From NCBI GenBank assembly GCA_911728455.2, contig OU452219.1, forward strand, positions 14,970,397 through 15,034,396: a DNA stretch of 64,000 nt, in the 5' to 3' direction. A program made the position numbers and the translations under genes. Positions 48,901 through 61,600 of this stretch are shown here, in pieces. The notes below the pieces were generated by a model. The model was not told where the DNA came from and made no database searches. It saw only the letters and a program-made list of their open reading frames with translations. Positions within the stretch are counted from its first letter, which is position 1. Each line of letters begins with the position of its first letter. This DNA comes from Marthasterias glacialis (Eukaryota; Echinodermata; Asteroidea; Forcipulatida; Asteriidae).

Positions 48901-51900
48901 ATTTTTTTTCTCACAAAACCTTTGATGTGTCAACTCGTCCGGAACGAAATGTACTTCATCTCAGCTTTTGAAATGAATGAAACGTTGTGGTGCTATTTGC
49001 GAAGGGCCACCACAGAGGATGGTTCCATCAGTGGTATAATATTGTTTTATTATTCATTATCCCTTAAAATAATATCAGGTTATAAAAATAACAGTGGGAA
49101 AACATCAAATTCTGGAAATTCTTTGCAACGATAACCGTTACAACCAGAGGTAGGCAGTGTAGGCTTAACAACTAACCAATAGCATCTAATCACGCATACG
49201 TTTTCTCTATAATTGTTAATGTTAATGTTGTTCAGTTTTATAGTAATTTTTTTTTATCATTGTTAACCAAATAGATTTCAGTCCGTGGACTTTTTGCTTG
49301 GTGAATAAAAACCGAAATGAAATGAAATGAAACATCATGAACACACACTCACATTCATCATTCCCAGATCTTCTGCATCCAGACGAGTGTTTTCTCCTCC
49401 ATGGCCAATCCCTGCCGTTTAGTAACGTCATATTTCATGTCTGTGAGGAGTGGGTGCCGGAACCCCACCGATGGGGCACCCATAAGGCCCTCAGACCCCC
49501 CGTAAAGAGACACATGCTGACGGGCAGGGCATTCCTGACTAACCATCGCCTGATTCTCTTCTCGGCTGAGAAACAAAAAAGTGAGTCCTGAATTTTGTTC
49601 TAAAATAGTTTATAAAGTACTAACATATTGAATGATATATTATGAACAAATATCGCGAACAAATTTCGATTCCATATTGGGAGGGGGTGTGGGGGGGGGG
49701 GACACACCGAATCTGACCGCCACTTTTACACTCAAAATTAGTGCAGGGGATAAGCTTCTTACAAAGGAACAATTGTGTATTTTGTGACTAAAGCATCAAA
49801 CTTCCACAAGAGGCAGTACATCTCATGACCTTTATTTTAAGATGTGGGGGCGTTTCAGATCTGACCTCTGGTGACCCCTAGAAGCCATTGTTTGTTTTTC
49901 CCATTGCAACGTGCACAAAACTGACATTAAATGGTTATTCTTAGCATTGGTGGTAAAGCGAGATAAAACATTCTTTCATTTCTCAATTAATGTTAGTGTA
50001 ACTTGTTACAACTATTGTATAGATACATGAGTTCATAATGACGTCTTCAGTTGTCATGGAAGGGGGGGGGTGCACTTTTATCACAGCTTAAATGCACATC
50101 ATGTGGAACGTATTTATGTCTTTTGATATGCGAACGAGAGAAAAAGTGGTGGTCGGATTCGGTAATTTGTTTTTATAAGGGTGTAAACATGGCAGCAACA
50201 AAATATAGGAAATTGACATTATTTGTTAACTTCTGTATTCCAAAAGGCACATCTTTGAAGAGGTTTACAACCTTCACGAATGGTAGGGATACCCCAAAGC
50301 CACTCGGGTACCAGCTTAGAGCGACGAGCCAAGATATGGTGCATTTCCAGTCGATCCCTTTGACGCACTTCCGGAATGTTGAGCTGCTCGCCGCGATGGG
50401 AACCAGCTCGGTTACCAACATTCTGGGTCAAAAGTTGTTCTGCTGTCTTCCGCTGGCCTGCTGTCGGGTAAGTGCAAGACTTTCAACATAAAAAAAACCA
50501 AAGGATTGTTCGATCTGTGAAATTATTACATTGCATCCCCTTATATATAAATATAAAGATTTCTCCTTTGAGGAAAGATTCAAAATCTCTCTCTCATTTG
50601 AGATGTGACCAAAATTACCTGACGTCAGCACGCCAACGATAAATCTTGGTTGCGCCATTTTGCGCCACGAGTACTATTTTTGACAGCAGATTCTAGTTGT
50701 TTGGATGCCAGTCAACCTGTGTACCAGTTGGTAGCAACATATCTTATCTCAATTTGGAGAGGCCTCCAAAATGCCCCCCCAAAAACCCAAATTCAAATAG
50801 AAGGGGCGGGGCTTAAATTTTTAGGGGTCCATATCTCAGAAACGGCAAGGAGTAGGTAGTAACCCTAAACTAAAGTTCATCTGCGAAATGTTTTTAAAGA
50901 ATCTGATTTCAACTGATTTTGGTAGGTATGGGTGTCAAGATATGCCCAAAAAAGTATGGTAATATAGGGGATGGGGAAGTTGCATTTGGGGGGTCAAAGG
51001 TCATTGACCTTTAAAAAATATGTAAAAAAATGTATTTTGGCAACTAAATGTCGCACACAGTTGATCTTGGTGTCAAAATACTCAGAATTATAACAGAAGA
51101 AGCAAAAAAATAAAATAAAGCCCTAAGAATTAAATCTTGACCCCCAAAATGAGGTATATAAGTGTTGGAGGTCTCCTAAAAAGCAAGCTTGTTGGGCGGA
51201 AACCCCAGTATTTATATCAACGAGTTAAAGAAATAAACTTAGTAAAGTATAGTTTGACATAAAATAATATAGTAAACACACAGGGGGCACAGTTCAAACA
51301 GTGCCAGGGAAAAAAGTTGCCATTTTCTGATGTGGGTTGCACACGACTAAGGGACTCGTGACACGGACTCGTACATCTTGTGTGTAAAAGAAGACAACCA
51401 TTTGAAATGAAAATGGATTCCCATTAACCGGATTAACTGTTTTGGACTCACTAGAATATAGAGAAAATGTGAAGTCTGAGACTGAACAAAAAGTGTCTAG
51501 AATTACAACATACCGAAGTGAAAAGGAAATACTGATACTGCACTCGTGTTTATGATAATTCAGAAGAGTTATGTAGACAAGATTATGAAAATAATTAATG
51601 AATTGAGGAACGTTGAAAACAAAGTGGGAAACAATGTCAAGATTAAGAACGTTGCCTAGAGTACAATAGCAATGACGTCGCAGGCGCCAGGCGCCGACTG
51701 TCTGCCATGTTTGAGTTACATTGCATTTTAACTAATATAATGATGTACGTAACCGCTGTGTGCGTCATCTATTGGGCCTAAAGGGACACATTACCTCACT
51801 AAGTCTCTTAAAATTTTGCAGTTTGGATTTGCTCAACACACTGATCATTTTAAAGAATTGTTTATGCAATAAAACACACACACACACACACACACAGTGT

Positions 51901-54263
51901 GTTGTAATTAGTGAGTAGTGATTAAAAAAAAAAATCGTAAATTTGCCCCCCAATTAATACAACCAGCGGAATTACACTTCAGGGTCATTCCGTGACAAAT
52001 CACCTGAAATTCTGAAAAGTTTGGCTGTGACCGTCTCAGATTTTGCTATTTTGTTTTTCAAACAATCCTCTATGGGTGCACTGAACAAACACACAATTTT
52101 GATTTAGTTAAAGCACCGTATAGGCCTACATGTATTATTGTATAATAAGCAAACAGATTGAGTGGAAATAACTGAACTGAAACTGAACTGAAATAAATTA
52201 CAAGGAAAACATACACAGATATACATAAACTATATGCTACAAGCACAATCAAGTTGAACGGGGAAAATAAATCAATACAACAGCTGTTACAAAACAAAAT
52301 AAAATGTCCGTAAATAAAAAAGTAAAGCCTTGTAAAGTAAAGGCTCATGAAACAGTCGAAACCTTTAAAAAAAAACTGAGAAAATTGTCAGTGATTTTTT
52401 CCCCTTTTTCTTCTAGCATGAATGGGCCCAAGGATCACATTTTTTACTTTAAAAAGATGGATCCTTGGATAGACCATAAATTCAAAGAATTTACCCTTTA
52501 TCCGTATCCTGTCATCTTCTTCAGCCTCCTGGACTCTTCTTGTTTTGATGACATTCATCCAGAGTCTTTAACTTTTTTGAGTGGTTTTGTTTGTCATTTT
52601 GATACCGTACAAAATCGAGGCCATGGCTTTGCCGTCCGATCGAGTCGTTCGCGTGCGGCCATTTGTGGACTTAACGGAGTGAAAGAGTCAGTACCAAGTT
52701 TAACACAGACCTTGCCAATCCAACAAATTAATTAACTTTAAATTCATGTACTAGGATTCCATGGGGATGTTTTCTGCATGGCCGCATAAAATACATTTAT
52801 TTCAAAGTCTTTCACATTATGAAGGAAAAAAAATATAACATTTAAAGTCACCATAGATGAAGGCCAATTCGCTTTCCTGAAGACGCCGAAAGACGTAATG
52901 ACTACATCAAGGTCTACTATAATTGTTCTTATTTAGAAGGCGATCTCAGAGCACTGGTTGAAACATCGAGTTGTCAAACCACCAGGGCTCAATTTCATGG
53001 CGCTGGTTACCAAATGATTCTGCATTTACAGCACCTGTAAAGCGCGTATTCCTATGGGCCGTGGCAGGGCGTGAGCGCAGAATTCCGCGGTATACCCATG
53101 AAATTGGGCCCAGTTCTTTTCAAAACCAGCACAACTCATAGAGCAAAATTCATATACATGATGTTTCCGCAAACCTTACTGGAGATTGTATTCCCACCAT
53201 GCAAAGTTTCAAATCCTACTTATAATTATTGTTAACACTTACTTCTCTTTCAAACGAAGGGACTAGAACTCCTATATTATTATCTCACTTAATCTTTTCC
53301 AGTATTTTCTAATACCAACTTCCCGGAAACCTTTTCAGCTAAAAAAGGATGTCAGTGTTTAGATTTTGTTTTCTGGATTAATTTTTATGTTGAGTAATTC
53401 TCAACATAAACCCTTTGTTGAATCTTTTGTCTATATGAATTCAAGGCGAAAGATCGATAAATAAAGAATTTCTCTAACCCAAGCGAATCAAACGCTTCAA
53501 GAAAGCTTCAGAAAAGCATTTTTCGCATTCATATTACGAATTCTTTGTGAACAGTTTCCTGGACACCATATGTTGTGTGTGTATTAATGAATATGCCTAG
53601 AGAAAGTTCTTCACATGTGATTCATAAATGTCACGTATTCATGAAAGCCAGAGTAAGACCTATCTTTCTGTACTCTATTGTGAAAAACATATTGATCTGA
53701 CCACGATTTAAAAGCGTTTTTTACCTTTCAGTTGTTGACACACAAAATCAAGTTCCCTCACAGTTTTGTTTGTGTTGTAAATGATTGATTTGTTTTCACC
53801 TACTTCTTCCCTTTTTGACATTTTCAATCGCCTATTTCCTTTTGTGTCTGCATGTTAGGCGTCTCGTTCCAAGCATCAAAGTTAAAAAACAGGCCTCTAC
53901 ATTGTTATTCCTTCAATTTTACATTTATCCATAACATTACTTGTCTTCTCTTATATTGAGTGGAACTGAATATACAATTAATGTAAATCATGAATCGTTT
54001 TGTCTTTTGTGAAACAGGTGTGTTACGAGGACGATATGTGCTCCAAATATTGGTACTCTCGCGATCACCTGACTCTGGGCATAAATTCCCGGATGTTGTC
54101 CATGGGGGTCATTCTGCCCCCGTGGGGTAACCGCAGTCTGTTAGAGGTCCACGCCCAGCCAGATGTTCCCCTCTCGTTGATGAAAAGTTTCATGAAGGAG
54201 CTACAGAGGTTCTCGCCCGGGCTAAGAACAGCTGCGCAAAAGCCACAAGAGAAATACACATGA
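45902..54263 (+). CDS. Unrecognised protein with probable PH/GRAM-like domain, five exons
   Basis: Proposed exons: 45902-46081, 48252-48535, 49368-49580, 50247-50467 and 54018-54263 (TGA at 54261-54263), about 380 residues with consistent phases and clear GT-AG borders. I do not recognise the family. The N-terminus is Ser/Arg-rich and polar. The middle has a predicted helix (LERSAKEMEEDRGWMQEAV). Then come GRAFLTNHRLILFSAEK and, in the next exon, SIPLTHFRNVELLAAMG. That spacing and pattern resemble the beta-strands of PH-GRAM domains, in which a 'TNHRL' strand is followed by a 'PL..I..VE' strand. The last exon has YWYSRDHLTLGINSR and a cluster LPPWGNRSLLEVHA. If the fold is right, phosphoinositide or membrane binding is plausible (inference). 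The gene is head-to-head with the 5-alpha-reductase gene, start codons 1.8 kb apart. The first exon and its ATG are the least certain part. Confidence 0.75.
46212..46564. mobile_element. hAT-like non-autonomous element (copy 2) with perfect 8-bp target-site duplication
   Basis: The 353-bp element runs from CAGCGGCGAAACTAGGG to TTAGTTACGCCACTG. TTGGGCCA flanks both ends exactly (46204-46211 and 46565-46572). The interior shares GCCGTTTTCTAT, AATCTGACATGGAGG and a G-rich tract with the copy at 21250. Inserted in the first intron of the PH/GRAM-like gene. The perfect duplication suggests a relatively recent insertion. Confidence 0.8.
47265..47410 (+). mobile_element. tRNA-derived SINE, family A, followed by A-rich tail
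   Basis: The body GACACCTGCTCTAGAATGCA and B-box region AGTGGGTTCCAATCCCACC are followed by GCACGGAGTATACATCGCTT and CACACAGCAGTG. It runs directly into the A-rich microsatellite at 47420, consistent with an expanded SINE tail. Located in an intron of the PH/GRAM-like gene. Confidence 0.65.
47420..47660. repeat. A-rich AAATA/AAACA microsatellite
   Basis: AAATAAATA, AAAATA and AAACAAACA units run for about 240 bp after the SINE at 47265. The long hydrophobic minus-strand open frame here is an artefact of TTTAT repeats. Confidence 0.85.
48586..48860. repeat. Intronic tandem repeat of about 40-50-bp units
   Basis: CAGTGTTAAAATAACA followed by ATTGTGCCAAGTTC recurs six to seven times with substitutions. 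It begins about 50 bp after the donor of the second exon of the PH/GRAM-like gene and ends in two or three CGTGCCATCAT copies. Confidence 0.7.
51873..51896. repeat. (AC)n microsatellite
   Basis: About 12 AC dinucleotides in the last intron of the PH/GRAM-like gene. Confidence 0.8.
52983..53112. mobile_element. Miniature element with GGGCCCAATTTCATG termini, copy 2
   Basis: CAGGGCTCAATTTCATGGCG at the left and CCATGAAATTGGGCCCAG-like sequence at the right form the ends. TGTAAAGCGCGTATTCCTAT and GCGCAGAATTCCG correspond to blocks of the copy at 10878 in the opposite orientation. Intronic in the PH/GRAM-like gene. Confidence 0.6.
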
Positions 54264-54598
54264 GTGTTAGAGCTCATGTTCGAAACACACACTGCAAGCT
54301 GTACAGCCCTTTCCAATTTTAAAAAGTAAAACCAAAGTGAGACAAAATGTAAATAAGTATGCAGAGATAAATACTTACTCCGCGCTTTGCACAATCAAAA
54401 ATGTCACGTGGACACTTTTCTTTTGCAAAGAAAGGCATTGAAATATAACCATGCTGGTCATAGCTTTTTACGAAACTGTACCACATTGATAATTCTTCAG
54501 AATTTCAACATTTCCCAAATAGATCTTTATATGCACATGATATCATTTAAGTAGGGCGCCCTCGGCTGGAGGTCAAGAGAAGGTTGCTCATTGCCCCA

Positions 54599-55073
54599 TA
54601 GACTGGTTCCCGGTCCCTATATCGTTTTCGTTCTGACTGAATAGGGACCGGAAGCGGGTAATGAGAATAAACAGATTTCTGCCAGGTGTATGTTAATTAG
54701 AATTAGTATACGTCTACGTGATCCCATAATGCAATGCAGCCTTACACAAAGCGTGATGGACACAGATTGTCCCATCGTGCAGACCATGGAGGCAGAAATT
54801 ACGCTAGTTAAGATGTTCTTCTAAGGTTAGCTTGAATTTTTATGTTGAAGGTTGGTTCACTATAAATTATGTCCGGGTGAAGGGTTACGATGCACACGTG
54901 TGCTAGTGTCAAACAACAACATGCACACCCACGAGCATAGCCAACGTCATCTCTAAAACTAGAAAATTATTACTGCGCCCACGCAATCGAGGGTCTATAT
55001 CAAAAGCGCCATATCGTAGTAGCTACCGGTATACAGACAGAAGAGAACGATGTAGGGACCGGGAACCAGTCTA
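54599..55073. mobile_element. 475-bp TIR element inserted into an older MITE, with 9-bp near-duplication
   Basis: The termini are TAGACTGGTTCCCGGTCCCT and the reverse complement at 55054-55073. ATTGCCCCA (54590-54598) and ATTGTCCCA (55074-55082) flank it, a 9-bp direct repeat with one mismatch. The sequence on either side reads as the two halves of a CRE/CCATCTT-type MITE: GGCGCCCTCGGCTGGAGGTC on the left, and AAGATGGCGGCGTGATGACG running to about 55164 on the right. No coding frame is seen. The superfamily is not assigned. Confidence 0.7.
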
Positions 55074-55881
55074 ATTGTCCCATCCTGTGCGTGTACATAG
55101 ATACGCGTTTTCCATCGTTTACCTCTAAGATGGCGGCGTGATGACGTCAGTGTATAAGGTCTATTTCAGAGGTTTGGAACGAACGTTCACTGGGAAATGT
55201 ATGTCATAAAAAATCACATGTACTGTCAATGATGTGCAACCGTTCTACGTTTTCATTGTAAATAGCAAATTTTTGTAAATAAATCGTCAATCGCCCCACG
55301 CACGCACGGCGTACATGGGAATTGTTTTTTAGAAATTGAAATCGGCAATCAAGTAAAAAAAAAAAAAAAAAAATCCTTCCCAAAAGATGGCATCATGTCT
55401 GTTTTGCAGCTGCGATCATGGCAAGATTCCTGCTGTTATCTTAAATGAGCCTAGCAAAAAATCACCATTTGAAAACAGTTTTGTTTTTAGTCTTAATCTA
55501 CCCGATACGTGGGTTCGTGGTGCGACTTCCGAAATTATTCTTAGGATGGTATCGCTTTTATCATTTCCCTCCCGACTGGTGCCTTGACGCGCTTGTGGAT
55601 ATTTTGTAAAAAAATAAGAAAGTAAAAAAACAAAAAAAACAAGCTCACCAGTTTTATCACAATGTAATCTCCGCAAGAAATTGAAGTTTGACTGTTGCTT
55701 ATTTCATATTTTACGTTTTTCATCGTACCATATTTATTTAGGTTGTTATATTACTTGGGTAGTTAAACCATTGCTTACAACCCGACTTTTTGATTTGCAA
55801 CTAATGTAGGTTTCAAAGATTTAACTACTTCAATGGTTGTACGGTTGAAAGTAGGGCTATACTACTTTCAAGGATTTTACC

Positions 55882-55962
55882 CTAATGTATTTTCCTAATC
55901 CTAATCCTAACCCTAACCTTCATCTATATCTTAACCCTCATCCTTATCCTTACCCTAGCGTG
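55882..55962. repeat. Degenerate telomere-like repeat
   Basis: CCTAATCCTAATCCTAACCC is followed by TAACC, CTTAACCCTCATCC and TTATCCTTACCCTAGC. The units approximate CCCTAA, the metazoan telomere complement, with substitutions. It is probably an interstitial relic or a coincidental hexamer array. Confidence 0.5.
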
Positions 55963-56796
55963 TAGATCACGAGTGGTTATTGGAATATACAGGGGGGTGT
56001 TGGAACACAGAGCGGTCACCCTTTCAAGCCCCCCCCCCCCCACTTCTGAAGAACATCCATTGCCCAATTTTGTAGAGCTGCTTAAGCAGAAAACATTGCT
56101 GAACAATTTTCTTCCGAGCAAAAATGAGCAAGATACCAGTTACAGATGGTACATGTCACATGCTATTTGGGCTGGTGATTCTGGTAAGCATAATTTGGTT
56201 GCGCTTAGCTACTTTGGGTGCTTGAGAGGCACTGCGAAACTGTGCGCCTGCAGTGTTTATACTCTTTGCGTGTTCAAATTCAACATCATGTTTTTATTTA
56301 ATTAAGTTAAGTTGAAACGTTTCTTAAAAGGTTCCTCAAGAAATCGGAAATTCTAACAAAAACACTCAACAGTTTGGTTATTTTGATGATGTACGTTTTG
56401 CACACAAATCACATCGCGCTAAATACATAATTATCCCATTAATATTTGAATATCATTGTTTAATATTTCTCGGTGGTACTGCTGTTCATGTTTAACTTGT
56501 AAGGCAAATAGTAGGTAAAAACAAGTGATCATGCCTTTAAAAGCTATGGAGTAAGGAACTCCAAATGGGATTAAAATGGTCCTCCCCAATAAAACAATTA
56601 CAATGTATAAAAGATGTTGCAAAATAATGGTATTTCTAAAAAAATTGTCAAAACAGCCAGAACAGCTCAATGTGTGTATAGCTTCGGTAACACAACTTAA
56701 TTGAGTTATGTGTTTGACAGTCGGGATACCGGCAACTCAATTTGTGTAGCTTCTGCAACATAATTTGAGCTATAGGGCCTACCTATTTGACAATAG

Positions 56797-58336
56797 ACCG
56801 ATTGCGCGACAATGTTTACATGTGGTCACGTGACCTCCTATTGGGTATGACGTCATACAGCTGATGAAAAAATACGTGTAAAAGCATAGGGCGTGACACA
56901 GAGTGAGTACGAAAACAGTCGATTTTACTTTCGTTAAGCGATGAATTATTTAATCAGCCCCTATTATTTAAAGTAGTATGCTGTGGCATTATTTTAAATC
57001 ACATCTCTGTTTCATAGTTTAACAGAATTCTTCTAAAAAGAGGTTTTTTTAGCCATCCACTACCGGCGTCGGACGACTATTATATCGTTGCTGTTCCCCG
57101 AAGTGCAAAAAACCTCGAAAATCAACACATTTTCAAAAGTTTTTTTTCTTCGAACTGTTAATGCACTGGTCACTAGCTACCTTCTGACAAAGTTATAAAT
57201 CTTAAAAGTGTTTGGTTTCCTAGGTAACATAATAAGCAGATTGAAAAAACCTCATGGTTGTGCTATTTGCGTTTTCACGAAGTGCAAAAATCTTCTCATT
57301 CCCAGGGATTGTGCTGTAATTGTGTACAACGGTATGAATGGGAGCTATCAATAAAGGAACGATGACCCTGCGTTTTCCATTTTGGCAAAGTGCCAACGTG
57401 CGATGTATGCTGTTCCCACGAAGCGCAGAAAACTTTGCATGTACGTTAACATTGTACACACAAACTGCGAAAACTAAGTTAGGCCTCCAGCGCGTTGTGT
57501 TTTCACGAAGTGCAAAAAACTTTGTCCATTACACTGTACACAATGTTTTGTACACACATTAACGACAACCTTCAATTTTAGTATTAAGAAGTACGAACAA
57601 CTTTTCTAACTAATAACCCTTTTATTTAATAAAAACTTTGTAAAAGCAACGATACCGTTGTCAAGTATAGGTCTCAAGTTGTATCGGTAAGTTCGTTTTT
57701 GTTAAAGTTTGCGACCACAAATAAAAAAAAAACGCGTGTGTGACTTCAAACGTGATTGTCTCGGAATGAACGTTTGTGTCAAAACTGAGGTTTTTTGCAC
57801 TTCGTGGGAACAGTGACGATATGTAGCCACCCGTCTGTTATTTTGTTTGTCATGTTGGCCTAAATCACTGTAAAAAAAAAAGGGTAAACAACGTTGGAAA
57901 AGTGAGCATTAATACCTAGCCTTGCAGAATTTCAAATAGGCAAAGGAATCACATAGTTTTGGAAAGCAATTTCTTTGGAGGATTTCAGCTTCAAAACTTT
58001 GAAATTTTTGTGTTGAAAAGTGTGTGGTGATCGCGGTCGTCTGGCCTAACCTTCCGTCGTGCGCTGTACACATCGTGCACATTTATACGGTACTTTTACA
58101 ATTTTCAAGACTTGCTGGAACTGTCCTTACTGGCTTTATTCAGCCACTTGAAGGTCTTTGTTACAAACTCTGGAATATCTTTCACAGATTTCGAGCAAGA
58201 AAAGCCTCGATCGAATAAACTAAATGCATCAATCATCGTGTACCGTACCACCCTTTCCTTACGAGGATGTCGTGTGTGTTTACATTTTATACCCAGAAGT
58301 GGTCACGTGTCGCGGGTCGCGCAATCGGTCTATTCT
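56797..58336. mobile_element. 1.5-kb TIR element with repeated internal GAAGTGCAAAAAAC motifs
   Basis: AATAGACCGATTGCGCGAC at 56797 is repeated in inverse orientation ending at 58336, and both ends continue into a TGTTTACA and GTGGTCACGTG block. Five internal copies of a motif like TTCACGAAGTGCAAAAAAC occur near 57091, 57271, 57409, 57498 and, inverted, 57789. The first and last form an inner inverted pair with matching flanks. No transposase-like protein is apparent. No convincing target-site duplication was found. Confidence 0.6.
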
Positions 58337-58604
58337 ATGCACATACATCCTGGGGATACCCGCACGCATAATGCCATCATATTGTTTGCACCTATACTAA
58401 AATCAATATTTCACCAAACAGAGGCATTAGCCTTTTTGAGGAATGACGGACACTATAGGACTGCACTGTATGGTTTAGGTGTATACAAACAATGTACCCA
58501 AACCAAAAAGAGTGTCCTAGTAATGTGTCCACAATGTCTCAAAATTGCTTGTTGAGTTATGGTGAGAAACCGTATTTATGACCCCTTTCGAAACCCACGG
58601 TTTA

Positions 58605-58652
58605 GGGCTTGGGCTTGGGCTTGGGCTTAGGCTTAGGCTTAGGCTTAGGCTC
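58605..58652. repeat. Hexamer array GGGCTT/AGGCTT
   Basis: About eight hexamers: GGGCTT four times, then AGGCTT four times. A similar TTTGGC/TTCGGC array occurs at 58843-58862, after TTTAAACCACGGTTT that mirrors AACCCACGGTTTAGG before the first array. Confidence 0.65.
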
Positions 58653-61600
58653 TGAAAACATGCGCTTTCCTTACGGGGCTTCAAACGTGCGGACATGAGC
58701 CTGACCCGGAGCCAGCCAAAGCTGTGGCTTCGAAAAGGGCCTCGAATGTGATAAAACCCTTGGAACTGACAAGTGACGGGATGATTACGTTGTATATACG
58801 GGGCCTAACAGGTAACTCTGTGGGTTTTTTTTTAAACCACGGTTTTGGCTTTGGCTTCGGCTTATACGGCCGAGCCGTAGCCACGGTTTCAAAAAGGCCA
58901 TGCACGCCTGCTAAGCAGAGAACCATTCAGCCACAAAAGCCTGTCAGTTATACGTGGTACTTCGATCTTGTACCGGTTCATAAAAGCACGATGTGTCTGT
59001 GAATTCTCGTGCTTAGAAACTCCGTGAAATTAAGCAAAGTTAACACACATACCTCACTCTCTGTGATATAAAAAAAACCATTTCTACAATTAATAAGAAA
59101 TCGACCGTTCAAGTCTCGCCCAGTATAAGATTTTTAGAGCCCGTAAGGTGCACAGGTTTTTCTTTTACACGTTAAAGCGATGTTGCGGGAACCCGATGTT
59201 CCGTAAGAATTGTTTGAAAACTCGCAAGACTTGCACGGTAATATAAGGCAACTGTGTAACAGTGTAAACCCTTACTGTAAACATTGATGAAATTGAGAGA
59301 GTGCGTATTTGCGTATACGTAATCAATACATTGCATTAGTTTGATATTATTTTCACAAAACTGTGTGCGGACAGAGAATCGCAAAGCCTTGATTAAAATT
59401 ACTTCATTATTCAATCCGGTCTTGTATGTAATTGTCTTCGTACTGTTGAGCGGCAGAATCCTCCTCCACTGCCAGGCCGAAGATTAGGCCGAAGAATATC
59501 AGGTGTTAAAATACACTCTCGTAATTACCTTGTCAGGGTTGCCTTTTCATTTTCCTTTTGGGATCTAATAAAGGTGAATTGAATTGAACTGAAAAAAAAC
59601 CCCAGATGTTGCCTTTGGCAACTCTGGTGATGGGGGACAAAGGTTTGCAGATGAAATAACGCGCTTGAGTGTGTCGCTTGACCTCAGTCGTTTTATCTCT
59701 TGGGGATGAGAGGACCAAAAACACTTCAATTGACCCATTAACCAGAAGGAGACAGAATGCGTCAGTGATACAGCTAATAAATATAAAAAAGATGTTTGAC
59801 ATGTTCTGAACTTTTCTCACGTACAAACTGCACATTCCTTTAAAGGAATTCGGTTGATCATTGTAGCATATTCAGTACATATATACGCTCAGCCTAATTA
59901 TGTACGCATACTGGCCTTTCAACCTTGAACGTTGACCGTTCCAAACTAGTCCGGTGTGAAATTAATTTCTGGAGAATCTATTCAGACAAGATACGGGTGA
60001 TCTTACATTGAAGAGATGGATAGGCTTTCTAAGGTCGAGTTTGAATATGTTACCGTATTTCTACGGTGTGTTACGAACATCCGGCACTTGATTGTTAGTT
60101 TTGGAGTCAATCAGCGTTGTGTTTCAGTGTTTCACTTCCAGGGGTTAGAGACGAGAGGTACCGATACAGGGCGCTGCCCGTGGTAGCGAGGTTGCCTTTG
60201 ACCTTGTATGCCGTAATACAATAGATGGGTAGCAATAGACGCCATCTTTGATGACAAGTTCTATTTTGGTCTGTAGCTGCGTCAGTTGTGCGCTCAAAAA
60301 TGCACAGTCATTGCCATCACTAAAGATGATTTTTCCCATTGTTGACGTCATGTGCAACCCATAACAGATGGATTTCGCAATAACTACATAAGTAAATTGG
60401 TTTTCCACGCCCTGTTTAAAACTACAAGGTTATACCTGCCATTACATCTATTCCTACCAAAACTAGACTGCAACGGGTTCTAATAATTAATCCATATAAA
60501 ATTTAAAGGAAATGAATCGATTCCATTTTAAAATAAATCTTTGCATGGGGATCAGAAAACAATTTGCCTGCCAGGTGGTTGACAGCAAAATGAAAAGCCA
60601 GGGAGAAAACATTGTGTTTATGTTGAATGTGCTTTTTATTCTTTTCATGTTGTTTTCTACTCAGACAAAAAAAAAACATTTAGTAAATATTTTAAACTTT
60701 GCACGACAAACTCACATTGAACAAAATTTACTGAACATTATGCTAAAGTTAAACATTGTTTTTAAGTGATGCCCGTGTGTCAATTTGATATTATTAAACT
60801 GCTCTGTGACCTCGTCTTTAAGCAGTATTGATTATAATTTAAGACGCCGATGGGGTAACAGGACTTAAGGAGCCCGCGTACACAAACGCAAGTAATTGTA
60901 TAATAATAGTCGATCGGCATGGTGATGATGACTTATGTTATTATCTGTTAACTATTCTTTAAAGGTGTTCATAACTTAAGGCTACTTAATATTGACATTT
61001 TAATATATTCATACAAACAACAATAGTTAAATGGTAAATAAAAGACGAAAGAGATCATAAATACTGCAGCAAAACACATTGGAACTCCAGAAAGAGTTCA
61101 AAATAAGATTACTTTCATCTTTGTTGTCTTTGTTGCAAAACAGTAGGCCTAAAGCAAAATGCTGGTTTTAGTTTTAATGCCATTGCGTGGGGCGAGATGA
61201 TCCAGGTGGTATTATTCACAAGTTTGTTAACCCCAGCAACGTTTTCCACCTGTTTCTTTGAAACACACTGAATGAACTTCCTTTTTGTTTAAAAGCAACA
61301 TTGGTATAAGAGTCAAACGATAAATCTTCGCAGAATTGCCCACAGCTTACATGGTGTTATTTGTTTTATTATTTATTCATTTATTTCTTTATTTATTACA
61401 GTATCTATACACAGGAACAAAAGATCAACAAAAGTTGTGTTACATCATTGCCCCGTGGGCCAACAAAAACAACGATTTAATTATAAGGCAAAAAACACCA
61501 AGACATACAGAACAGTATACAATATCGGAACAATTAATAGAGGAGACAAGTTACTTGAAATACAGTTTTCATATAAACATTTCACATTGTCAACAGAGAG

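Noticed and set aside
50051..50246. Upstream extension of the fourth exon of the PH/GRAM-like gene (open frame from 50051)
   Set aside because: A good acceptor at 50246 restores the phase from the previous exon; the upstream part is intron.
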